Shown here: piece by piece, positions 42,957 to 54,301 of the stretch
How the letters are laid out: the number at the start of each line of letters is the position of its first letter
Position numbering within the stretch: the first letter of the stretch is position 1
Assembly: GCA_009763385.1 (NCBI GenBank)
Contig: CM019830.1
Coordinates: 94,924,649 to 94,988,648, forward strand
DNA from: Coix lacryma-jobi var. lacryma-jobi
Lineage: Eukaryota > Streptophyta > Magnoliopsida > Poales > Poaceae
Direction: 5' to 3'
Length of the DNA: 64,000 nucleotides
Translations under genes and position numbers: made by a program
The notes under the pieces: generated by a model
Seen by the model: the letters and a program-made list of their open reading frames with translations, nothing else
Told to the model about the DNA's origin: nothing
Database searches by the model: none

Positions 42957-44514
42957 TTGGGGGAAACATTTTGGTTCTTGTATTATAGACTGACTTTTTT
43001 TCTTTCAATTGGTTTCATCATGCATCTTTGCATTTCATCTTGCATATTTACATCCAGAGCTTCATGTATATAATCTTTAGAATGTGACTATGCTCTATTT
43101 AGTGTATGCTCTGATGCTTTATGATGATGCTTGTAGCGTATGCTCTTTCTGATCACTGATACATGTTGTGAGCTGAGCTATTTTATGAATGGTGAACTTG
43201 GTTAATGACCTTAAAACTTGAAACTGTTCACCATTGAGATATGCAACTAGCATGAGTAGAATGTGTTGAATTCATTTGTGCTTTTCATATATGCTAGGTT
43301 GCTATGTCTCTATTTCTGAGTCATTCACTTGCTTGGTATGTTCATATTCTGCTTTAAAATTGAACCAAGTTAAGTGAATTGGAAAGATCGAGATGGGATT
43401 GCTTGTCAACACATCACGGTATCAAGACTGTTTCTCATTGCACATTGAGTTAAACTTGAGTCATGTAGTGTATGACCAAAACTGTTGCTTTAAGCTTCTG
43501 ATTGCTTTTGCATAGGCTTCGCACATTTGAAAAGTTAGGCAATGACAAGCTTTCAACCTCTCACAATCGCATGCTGAAATTTGAACTTGTGTAATTTAAC
43601 CGCTGCAACTCCGATAAAATTTGCATACACAAGTCTATGTTTCATTCTATAGCATGATAATTGAACGTTGCTAGGGGTAATTCACCTTGTATACATGTTT
43701 AAGTACTTGTTTTACTTCCTGTCTATACATGCTTAGTGCTATTTTGATGGTGAATACCTTTTTTGGCTGAAAACTGCTCATTTTGCTCCAACGTTCAGAT
43801 TTCGTATTTGCTGATCAGTTTGAGTCTTTGCTAGCATTTTGTGCTTATTATTGAGTCATCAGATCAGCCCTTTGTCGAGCATCTTCATATTCTATCGACT
43901 ATATTCCTGAAGCTGCTAACATGCATTTTAACCCATATGCATTTTGGAGGGGAGTTACTTGATAGTGCATTTTCAACTAAGGGGGAGAAATTCTCTCAAA
44001 TCATAAGTTCAACTAAGGGGGAGATTTCCTGGTTGTGTGCACTATTGGAGGGGGAGTTTGAGCTGGCTCGGGGTCTTTGAATTTTCCAATTGGTTCGGAG
44101 CATTTTTGGTAGCTAGTTGTGTTGAGCCTTTGCCTCTTTCTTGAGGAACTAGCACCTTTTCCTTTGTGCTCTTCAGTTGGTATCGAGCTTTCTCGCTAGC
44201 GGTGTTGAGCCTGTTCTGCCTCTTCTTGAGGGCTAGCTCTATTCTGCTTGAACTTCAATTGGTGTTGAGTTTTCTTGCTAGTGGTGTTGAGCTTGTTCTA
44301 CCTCTTCTTGAGGGATAGCTTTGTTTTGCTTGGTTGTATCGAGCCGTTGCCCATGTCTTTGGGGACCAAGTTCTCTTGCTCTTTCCACTTGACCTTCTTC
44401 GGCTTTGTTATGCTTTTGGGTCATTTGGTCGAGTTCTCTCTCCTTCTTCCTTTCTTCCTCTATTCCATTATGATTTGTGTTGGTAGTTGATAATGCACTC
44501 ATCAAGGGGGAGAT
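42957..44514 (+). other. E6 3' UTR with PPTs
   Basis: It is homologous to the E2 3' UTR. G-rich tracts occur near 43980, 44019 and 44049, and the true PPT AAGGGGGAGAT is at 44504-44514. The PBS-like/hairpin module is at 44087-44370. Confidence 0.9.
44087..44370 (+). repeat. PBS-like/hairpin tandem module in the E6 3' UTR
   Basis: PBS-like words at 44087-44101 (CAATTGGTTCGGAGC), 44172-44188 (TTCAGTTGGTATCGAGC) and 44254-44269 (TTCAATTGGTGTTGAG) are each followed within about 6-10 bases by a hairpin: GCTAGTT...AACTAGC (44112-44153), GCTAGC...GCTAGC (44195-44237) and GCTA...TAGC (44277-44319). A fourth hairpin CTTGGT...ACCAAG (44329-44370) closes the module. Confidence 0.88.
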
Positions 44515-44940
44515 TGCAGATATATGGGTGTATGCCGAGTCTCGAGTGATGAGTGATTGTCAACCGGGATAATGCGCATGTTCTTTGGCTTGTGTTGTGT
44601 AGGTGTTGACCACGGATACAGTGATCGAAGGCAAGGTGAAGGTCAAGTAGAGACGTGCCGTGCCAATGGACCGAGAGTGGCGAAGGGCGGACGTGAGGCT
44701 TGGACTGAGGGACCGGTGGCCTGAGGATCAGCTGTGGTGGCTGACAGCCTAGGACAGCGACGAGCGAACACTTGTGGGCACGGTGTTGCTTGGGTCAAGG
44801 ACCTGGGGACACGTGTCAGTGGACGGTGTGCACGAGCGGTGCATCCCCTCTACGGCTCGGTTTGGTGGTTGAGCCAAAGAAAAACCACCAGGTGGACGGT
44901 TTCCAGGTTTGGGCCTCAAAACCTGGGCGCTGATGGTTTC
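44515..44940 (+). repeat. E6 3' LTR, first piece
   Basis: It starts TGCAGATATATGGG after the PPT and breaks off after the first hairpin of the array, where the solo LTR E8 is inserted. GTTTC at 44936-44940 is the left TSD of E8. Confidence 0.93.
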
Positions 44941-46976
44941 TGCGGATACATAGGTGTATGCCGAGTCTCAGAGTGATGAGTGATTGTCAACTAGGATAAT
45001 GCGCATGTTCTTTGGCTTGTGTTGTGCAGGTGTCGAGCACAGATACAGTGATCAAAGGCAAGGTGAAGGTCAAGTAGAGACGTGCCGTGCCGATGGACCG
45101 AGAGTGGCAAAGGGCGGACGTGAGGCTTGGACTGAGGGACCGGTGGCCTGAGGATCAGCTGTGGTGGCTGACAGCCTAGGACATCGACGAGCGAAGACTT
45201 GCGGGTGGACGGGGTGCACGGGTGTTGCATCCCCTCTACGGCTCGGTTTGGTGGTTGAGCCACAGAAAAACCACCGAGTGGATGGTTTCATGGTTTGGGC
45301 CTCAAAACCTGGGCGCTGATGGTTTCCGAGTTTGGGCCACAAAACTCGGGCTGAGGACGGTTTCCAGGTTTGGGCCTCAAAACCTGGGTGCTACGGGTTT
45401 GCTGAGTTTGGGCCTCAAAACTCAGGCGATGGTCGGCTGGTTTCCCGGTTTGGGCCTCAAAACCGGGGGTTGGCTGTGAAGGCTGGTTTCCCGGTTTGGG
45501 CCACAAAACCAGGGGTGCGACGTCCGAGAAAAGGACAAGCAGAGCGGTGGCGGCACGTGGCGGCAATCAGTGAGGTTGCGTCGAGGCAATGCTACCAGTT
45601 GTGCGGGCGTGGCCGTCGGATCACCACCTACCACGAGTTGGTCCAGAATAACCCAAGGGTTTAGCTGGTTCGCTCTGTAATTAGTTAGGGGTAGAGTGGG
45701 AATTAGAATTAGGATAAGTAGGGGGAGACACCCACCTCCTCATCTATCTCAGTCATTTGCTCTTTGCTTCTAGGGTTTCCAGCTCTCCCAATCCCCTGCT
45801 GTAGCTACTGAGATCCGCAGAGAATCATACCTCTGTGTACTGGAGATTTTGAGGAAGTGAGACCGTAATCTCACTGTTGTAGAGTGTGGTAGCCACACGG
45901 TTGCAGATCGATGACTTGATTCGCGTTTTGGTTCGTGTTCTTCGTTTCTCTGCGATTTTCTCGTCACTCGATCTCCCTCTATACTGCGTCTTTGCGAAAT
46001 CCGTTTGAATCAACTTGTTCTTTATAGTGAGGAGATCATTTCCACCGAAGGAATTCATCTAACTCCTCACAAACAAGTTGATCGGATTGATTTCGTTTTC
46101 GTGGCGCTTTTTCGTTCATACTCCTCCCCTTTCGATTTCCTAGTGATTGAATCGATTTGAGTGGATGATTTGTTGGGGATAGTCTCCTAACTACCTCGTG
46201 ATCATCTTCTCCAAGTTTGGGAACGTGGGATTGAGTTTTGATTCGGATTTAGGAAGAGTTGTGTGAGGGGCGACCGAAATCGCCCTCACTGGGAGGTCGC
46301 GGACAGTCCGCCGTTCCTCCCGCGGACAGTCCGCGCGTCGGGGACTTGGCCAGAGCAGTGGCCGCGAGTCTCTGCTGTTTGGGTCTCGGTTGACCGGCAG
46401 ACAGTCCGCCGGTATAAACCGCGGGCAGTCCGGGACTATCCAGGGGACTTGCAGGAGCAGTGTTGTTTCGGTGTTTTGACAGGCGGACAGTCCGCCATCC
46501 CCTCGCGGACAGTCCGCAGTAGGGGCGGACAGTCTGGGACCCCAGGGCCGGACAGTCCGAGATTCGGCTGCTTGTTGCGGTTTAGTGCGTTTGCTCTCCC
46601 GGCTTCTTCGCTTGGTTTCCGGACTTCTCGTTTGGCCCTAGAGTTGATCAAGGAACCTCTCTTGGTATCTTTGCTACTTGTTAGCATAGGTATTTGGGGA
46701 TCTCTCGACGTAGCCGTCTATCTACGCTTGGGACTTGGTTTTTGAGGGTCGAACTTGTGCTGGTGCTTTTGGCGTATGGTTCGTTCTTGCTTTGTGGTGC
46801 CTCGCTGTGATCCTAGGGATCATCCACCCTCTTCCAAGGGTCGTGGGCATCACGGTTTTCATTCGTAGCTTTTGGGGTTGATTTTGGGAACAAAAGGCCA
46901 AAGTTTCAAAAGAGATTTTTGAGCTCCCATTCACCCCCCCCTCTGGTCGCCTTGCTATTGCATTCTCGGTAATTCA
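44941..46976 (+). mobile_element. E8: solo LTR of the E6 family
   Basis: It starts TGCGGATACATAGG and ends CGGTAATTCA, 2036 bp, with TSD GTTTC on both sides (44936-44940, 46977-46981). There is no internal domain, so it results from LTR-LTR recombination of a full element. It has its own hairpin array (about 45285-45515) and GCGGACAGTCCGC array (about 46300-46560). Confidence 0.95.
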
Positions 46977-46981
46977 GTTTC

Positions 46982-48182
46982 CGAGTTTGGGACACAAAAC
47001 TCGGGCTGAGGACGGTTTCCAGGTTTGGGCCTCAAAACCTGGGCGCTGCGGGTTTCTGAGTTTGGGCCACAAAACTCAGGCGATGGACAAATGGTTTCCT
47101 GGTTTGGGCCTCAAAACTGGGGGTTGGTCGTGAAGGCTGGTTTCCCGGTTTGGGCCACAAAACCGGGGGCGATGTCCGGGAAAAGGACAAGCAGAGCGGT
47201 GGCGGCACGTGGCGGCAATCGGTGAGGTTGCGTCGAGGCAACGCTACCAGTTGTGCGGGCGTGGCCGTCGGATCACCACCTACCACGAGTTGGTCCAGAA
47301 TAACCTTAGGGTTTAGCTGATTCGCTCTGTAATTAGTTAGGGGTAGAGTGGGAATTAGAATTAGGATAAGTAGAGGGAGATACCCACCTCTCATCCTATC
47401 TCAGTCATTTGCTCTTTGCCTTCTAGGTTTTCCTACTCTCCCAATCCCCTGCTGTAGCAACTGAGATCCGCAGAGAACCATACCTCTGTGTACTGGAGAT
47501 TTTGAGGAAGTGAGACCGTAATTTCACTGTTGTAGCGTGTGGTAGCCACACGGTTGCAGATCGATGTGTTGATTCGCGTTTTGTTCGTGTTCTTCGCATT
47601 CTTCATTTCTCCGCGATTTTCCCATCACTCGATCTCCCTCTCTACTGCGTCTTTTCGAAATCCGTTTGAATAAACTTGTTCTTTATAGTGAGGAGATCAT
47701 TTCCACTGAAGGAATTCATCTAACTCCTCACGAACAAGTAGATCGGGTTGATTTCATTTTCGTGGCCCTTTTTCGGTTCATATTCCTTCCCTCTCAGATT
47801 CCCATTGATTGAGTTGATTTGAGCAGATGATTTCTTGGGGATAGTCTCCCAACTACCTCGTGATCATCTTCTCCAAGTTTGGGATCAAGGGATTTTGATT
47901 TGAATCGGATTTGGGAGGATTTAAGTTGAGGGCGACCGAAATCGCCCTCATTGGGCACTCGTGGACAGTCCGCTAGTTGGCCCGCGGACAGTCCGCGCGT
48001 TGGGCTCCGACTGAGGCAGTGGTCGCGCGGCTCGACTATGTTGTTTTTGGTTGAACGGCGGACAGTCCGGCGTAGTCGATTGCAGAAAGTCCGCGAGTGG
48101 ACCAGGGAGGTTCAGCAGCTTTGCTGTTTTGGAGTTTTCGCCGGCGGACGGTCCGCCCCTTCCTCACGGACAGTCCGGGACC
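46982..48182 (+). repeat. E6 3' LTR, second piece
   Basis: It resumes in the hairpin array directly after the E8 TSD and runs through the promoter-like region into the CGGAC array, where E9 is inserted at 48183. GGACC at 48178-48182 is the left TSD of E9. Confidence 0.93.
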
Positions 48183-50052
48183 TGTTAACACTGGATTTTG
48201 GTCAACATTAAAAAGATGACAGGTGGACCCAACGAGCAGTGAGAAGAGCATTCGGTAGACAACCAAGTGGTCAGTTACTCCATTCGGGAAATAAATATGG
48301 CAAGAGAAGCCGATCACGAGGATAATCGACCATGACCGTGGCAGATTAAACAAGTATTCAAGAATCAGAAGGGTCTGATCTCATTGACCAGGAGTTGGAT
48401 TTTGTGGCATTGTGATGTGGCGAGCAAGCAAAGAAGGCAATTTAGAATATAAATATATATGAAGCATGCACGTCTCGACGTCTAGTTCTATATTTAGCAT
48501 AAATGGCTTCACGATGAAGGAAAGGCTAGAAGACGGCGTGCACTTCAGGCATTCAGCAAGTACCCATGCGGTCGGCTAGTTTCCAAGGATTCGGCAACTG
48601 CTCATGCGGTCGGCTATTTTGAGAAAAGGGAGTTTCCATTGAAATAACAGAAGCAAGAGCCGATCGGGCAACAGAATTGCGACAATTAAGGCAATGAAGA
48701 TTCCGAAAGGAGTTGAAGGCCGAGAATATTGTATTTTCCTTTAATATTTCATAGTCGTGTCCTCTTAGGACTTGTATTGCGTCCAGGGTATAAATATAAG
48801 CCCTTGGCTATTGTAAAAAGTGTTCACAACCACATCAATACAAACCGGCCCCGTGCCACCTTCGAGTCCTTAGTCGAGTCGTCGAGTTCTTCGAGAGGAA
48901 TCATCGATCCGTCGACCTCCGTAAGTCCCAACAACCTTGTTATCATGTCTAGTATCATGCGGTGGATTTAGATATGATGCAAGTAGTCTCGTATGTTAAG
49001 CTTAGTATCGTGCGGCGGATTTAAGCTTATGACGGGAAGTTTTTGCTTGTGCCATGTATCGTGCAGCGGATTGAGACATGAGTAAGAATAGTTATCGGCT
49101 CTATTAGATTTGGCAGATCTAATAGATTCATTAAGTTATCATGTGTTATGTGTTTTATTTATTTAATTCTTGTAACACATTTTTGCCCAATCTAGATTGA
49201 TCCTTGTTCGGCCTTGTCCCACAAGTTTTGCTTATGCTTTGCTCATCATAAGATCATGATGGCCGAATCAACTTTCAATCCAGATTGTTACATGTTGTGG
49301 GTTCATGCATGTTAATTACGATTAGGCTTAGATAAAACTAGGTGTCGTACGGCAGATGCAGGTTTTAGATCAGTTTGATCGTGCTTGCTTGTTTGTTCCT
49401 TCTTCATGGACTCCAATTCGGCTGGTTTGTCGATTTTGGTTAAGCTTACACGAGTAACGAGCTCTTATAGATATGTTCAAATATATGCATGCTTTCAGCT
49501 TGTTATAATTAGATTGTATCATGCGGTGGATTGATCTAATTATAAGAAGTGGCCTAAACTTATAGCAAGTGGTATTATGCGGTGGATTAGCTTCTCTTGA
49601 GTTTACGCTTGACGGGTTTATGAAAACTAAACGTACGGCAGATTAGTTGGAATAGCCTATGCATGTGTTATTTGAATAGATCTATTTTTGCAAGTTACCT
49701 ATTTATAATATCTTTAATTCGTTCAAGCATGTCTTTCTTTACATACACATTCGGCAGTTAATATGCTTCACATATTCTGTTCTCATACTTGCTGAATGAC
49801 TTTATAAACATGCTTTGACAGACAGCTTCTATAGCTGTGTGCCGTCGTGATTGGCTTCTAAAGCCGTACATATGGAACTGTCTGGTCTCACCCGGCATGT
49901 TCCAGAGGTATTCTCACGTTTTTATCCCTTGTTGGTTTTCAGGTCAAACCGACTGGCACGTCTCTGCATTCAACATACTCCGGGCACCCGATTGAAGCTA
50001 GCTTTTCAGCTTGCTGTGTGCTTAGCACGAGGTGTCACGTTTTGCGTCAACA
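48183..50052 (+). repeat. E9 5' LTR
   Basis: It starts TGTTAACACTGG and ends GCGTCAACA. A TATAAATA box is at 48789-48796. Seven variants of a TATCGTGCGGCGGATT word lie between about 48950 and 49640. It has no coding capacity. Confidence 0.93.
48789..48796 (+). promoter_or_regulatory. Putative TATA box of the E9 5' LTR
   Basis: TATAAATA in the context GTCCAGGGTATAAATATAAG; the 3' LTR copy is at 53175-53182. Confidence 0.65.
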
Positions 50053-52568
50053 CACTTTTTGGCACGCCCGGTGGGACAACAATTCCTGTTTGATTGTCAA
50101 AGCCGATTCAACGTGTACGCACGGGATAGCTGCTGATCAGCTGAGTGTACATGACATCTACGAAGATGCAGATAGCATGCATGGGTAGATTTGCTCCGTG
50201 CAGGGACATAGAATCCAATTAAAAGAAGCTAATGAACTTCTCCTAAAGATAGAATTGGCTGATATGGTTTCTCCTAAAAATAAAATGGCTTCAAATACAT
50301 CATGCATGAATGTATCGGTCTCCAAATATATCATGGCACGGCATGCACATGAAGAGATAAATAAAAGGAAGATTTCCATGGAGATGTTCAAAGAGATAAA
50401 GTCCAAACTCAGATTTACTTGCATGCTGCTATAAATAGCCGATTGAGTATCAAGGGGTCATGCCGAGGGAAGTTGGTCGATAGCTAATTATCTGCATGTC
50501 ATCTTTGGAATTGGCTATTCAGGAAAGGAATCGGTGGATACAACAACACGAGAAAATATACTAATTGGCCGATATGCATACAGGAATCGGCTGGAGTTAT
50601 CATCGTGCACACATCCACGCACCGTCGAGCTCGTATTCGTCCTCTACGGCACACTCAGCCTCATAAAAAATGATGTTCTTCGAAGCTACCGTGAGTTACC
50701 TGACAGCATGCTTACCTAAAGCATTCCAGTTCCTCAACAAGAAGAAAGTCAAAGGCATACTAAGCAAAAGCCGATAAGACAGAACCTTCGGCTCCTATTA
50801 ATATAACTTTACCTTTCCCTGAGTAACGCAAAAAGCTCAGTCTGGTGATAAGGTTACGAAAGGCTACATCAGAAGCACAAAGGACGTTAACAACCGGACG
50901 GCCGATAGAAGACCATCGGCTAAAATGTTTTCAGCACACTTCATATTGAAAGAGATACCTTTGTTGATAGCCTTGAATAAGGTGGTGCCAACAAGACACA
51001 TGCAACGGTGACAAGTTCACTTATAGTCAGAACAGCTACAAGATCTGAAGCAGCCAGTCATTTGCAGAAGAAGGATTGACGTTTATGATTGGCTTCAAAT
51101 ATTCTCAACCTGTATTCGGCGAAGACGTCTCGGATGAGAGGACACCAGTGAATCATCGATTACGCCGCTGTGACTACGTATCGGGGGGTCTGAGATCAAC
51201 ACGCACACATCGTACAGCATCGAGCGATTCATCGTGAAGAAGGACAAAATGAATGGCTGCTTCATCTTCAACGATGGTTTGTGTAATTTTACCCTCGCTT
51301 CTCTAATAGTTTTAGAGCTTAAAATTAAAATCATTAAAAAACGAAACCTCTCATGTTGCGTCTCCGCACTAAAAAAAAGAAAAAAAACCAAAAAATTTCA
51401 CTCTATGAATATGTGATATAGATATTTTGGGTTATCCATTGTAGAAATGATAAATAGATGCTCTGTTTTATATTTCACCTGTGTCTGGTTTATAGCTTTG
51501 ATTTCTTTAAGATTTGGGTCTAATGGTTATTATATTTATCTTGAAGTCTTTGAAATTTGTGGGTTGCATAGAATTTAAACTTTGTCTGAAAGTAGTTGTG
51601 AGATATGAATAGAGGTAGAATTTGCTATGACATTATTCTGAGAGATACTTGAAATTCAGAGATTTAATGAAATAATAAAATTTACTTAATGTCATATTGA
51701 GCACTGTCAAATCATCGTGACTACTAGTTGAGATTATAGTTATATTCTCAAGATCAAGATTCACGTACACGTTATAAACTAATAAGTGTTTTGCATGTGC
51801 ATTCTATCTTTGATTAAAAATATGAGGCTATTCTATAAATCTTAGAAATAAAAACGACGGACACGTGTCCGCCAGAACTGAAAAAAAGGTCAAGTGACCG
51901 CCCAAATAAAAATATGAAAAAGAAAATGTCAAGTGACCGCCAAATAAAATAAAAGATGGCCAAAGGCCCAGTAGCCTCATAATTTTAAAAGATAGGGAGA
52001 ATGACATATGCAAAAGAAAAAGTAATAAAAATATTCACTTGCACTTCTTGATCTAGGTTTATGGCTTGTATCTCCTTAAGGTCGAATCTTTGACTTTGCA
52101 ATATTATGTGATACGATTTTATATAAAGATAATGATAAAAACTCCAGATGAAAAGTGATCAAGCGGTAGAAGATAAGCATTTCTGTAGCTATTCTGTTTT
52201 GCAATCGCTTGAGGACTCAGTGAGGACTAAAGCCCCATAATTAAAGAGATGGATGGATGAGTAAGGTACCATTTTATTCAAGTTTAAAAGAAATCTTCGT
52301 TATAAAATCTGATACTTTTGAGATGTAGTCGGCATTGCAACATCTTTTGATCAATAAAATGGAAGAACTATAATATTTATACACATATGCATTTGTAACT
52401 AACTTGTTTCCACATGTATTGGAGAATTATTGTTTTACAGGCAAAATTGTGGAAACATGGTGAGAAAATGTTATTGCTATCAGTGGATTTCTTGGCTTTT
52501 TGAAGAAGACCAACAGATATCAAATAGTTTGAAGCATGACAATTCATACTCCGAACTAGGGGGGCCTG
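50053..52568 (+). other. E9 interior with PBS, no genes
   Basis: The PBS-like TGGCACGCCCGGTGGGAC is at 50060-50077, eight bases after the LTR. The rest is non-coding, with frequent GCCGAT/ATCGGC words. From about 51480 it resembles the E7 interior at 38880-39895. A G-rich tract (AGGGGGGCCTG, about 52557-52568) before the 3' LTR acts as PPT. Confidence 0.85.
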
Positions 52569-53714
52569 TGTTAACACTGGATTTTGGTCAACATTAAAAA
52601 GATGACAGGTGGACCCAACGAGCAGTGAGAAGAGCATTCGGTAGATGACCAAGCGGTCAGTTACTCCATTCAGGAAATAAATATGGCAAGAGAAGCCGAT
52701 CACGAGGATAATTGACCATGACCGTGGCAGATTAAACAAGTATTCAAGAATCAGAAGGGTCTGATCTCATTGGCCAGGAGTTGGATTTTGTGGCGGTGTG
52801 ATGTGGCGAGCAAGCAAAGAAGGCAATTTAGAATATAAATATATATGAAGCATGCACGTCTCGACGTCCAGTTCTATATTTAGCATAAATGGCTTCACGA
52901 TGAAGGAAAGGCTAGAAGACGGCGTGCATGTCAGGCATTCAGCAAGTATCCATGCGATCGGCTAGTTTCCAAGGATTCGGCAACTACTCATACGGTCGGC
53001 TATTCTGAGAAAAGGGAGTTTCCATCGAAATGACGGAAGCAAGAGCCGATCGGGCAACCGAATTGCGACAATTAAGGCAATGAAGATTCCGAAAGGAGTT
53101 GAAGGCCAAGAATATTGTATTTTCGTTTAATATTTCATAGTCATGTCCTCTTAGGACTTGTATTGCGTCCAGGGTATAAATATAAACCCTTGGCTATTGT
53201 AAAAAGTGTTCACAACCACATCAATACAAACCGGCCCCGTGCCACCTTCGATTCCTTAGTCGAGTCGTCGAGTTCTTCGAGAGGAATCATCGATCTGTCG
53301 ACCTCCGTACGTCCCGGCAACCTTGTTATCATATCTAGTATCATGCGGTGGATTTAGATATGATGCAAGTAGTCTCGTATGTTAAGCTTAGTATCGTGCG
53401 GTGGATTTAAGCTTATGACAGGAAGTTTTTGCTTGTGCCTTGTATCGTGCGGCGGATTGAGACATGAGTAAGAATAGTTATCGACTCTATTAGATTTGGC
53501 AGATCTGATAGATTCATTAAGTTATCATGTGTTATATGTTTTATTTATTTAATTCTTGTAACACCTTTTTGCCCAATCTAGATTGATCTTTGTTCGGCCT
53601 TGTTCCATAAGTTTTGCTTGTGCTTTGCTCATCATAAGATCATGATGGCCGAATCAACTTTCAATCCAGATTGTTACATGTTGTGGGTTCATGCCACTAC
53701 ACCACAACACCAAG

Positions 53715-53990
53715 TTTAGCGATGAATGAACTGACGCTAAAAGCAGCTACAGCAACAAACGAACTGACGCTAAAAAGTTACAGCGACAGACTTTCGCAGA
53801 CGCTATAAGTCCTGTCGCTAAAAACTTTTAGCGTCAGATCATACCTTTAGCAACAGATTGTCTGTTACAGTAAATATTTACAGCGACAGATAGCCTATTG
53901 CCACTCTTTAGCGACAGATAGCATGTTACCACATATTCACCGTCAGATCATCCAACACTCCATACATTTACAACGACAGACTGTTCAACA
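53715..53990. repeat. E10 subterminal repeats, gene-3' side
   Basis: About ten copies of a GCGACAGAT / TAGCGTCAGATCAT-type word in both orientations. In En/Spm such repeats bind TNPA (family knowledge). Confidence 0.85.
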
Positions 53991-54301
53991 GAACAATTTA
54001 ATATAGAAAAAAAATAAATACATATTTTAGCACACATCAAAATGATATTCAATGCTCATATAGGGACCACATGTCACATGAAGATACACAAACACATATC
54101 ACATGCAGCTCAATATATATAACCTCCAATTTGTCTTGTACATCACATTCGTCAAAGTCAAGCACCAAATGAATTTGGTATGTACATTTCACATCCAGCA
54201 AAGTCAATCACCAAAATAATTACATGGATGTACTCAGCAAATACTACTAGTCTTTTGTGGTTGACATCCTAAGGTTTGTGCACACAAACACTTCTATGAA
54301 C

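Noticed and set aside
49851..50093. An 80-codon frame at the end of the E9 LTR (also 60992-61279)
   Set aside because: Short, runs across the LTR border, with no domain; the second copy exists only because the LTR is repeated.
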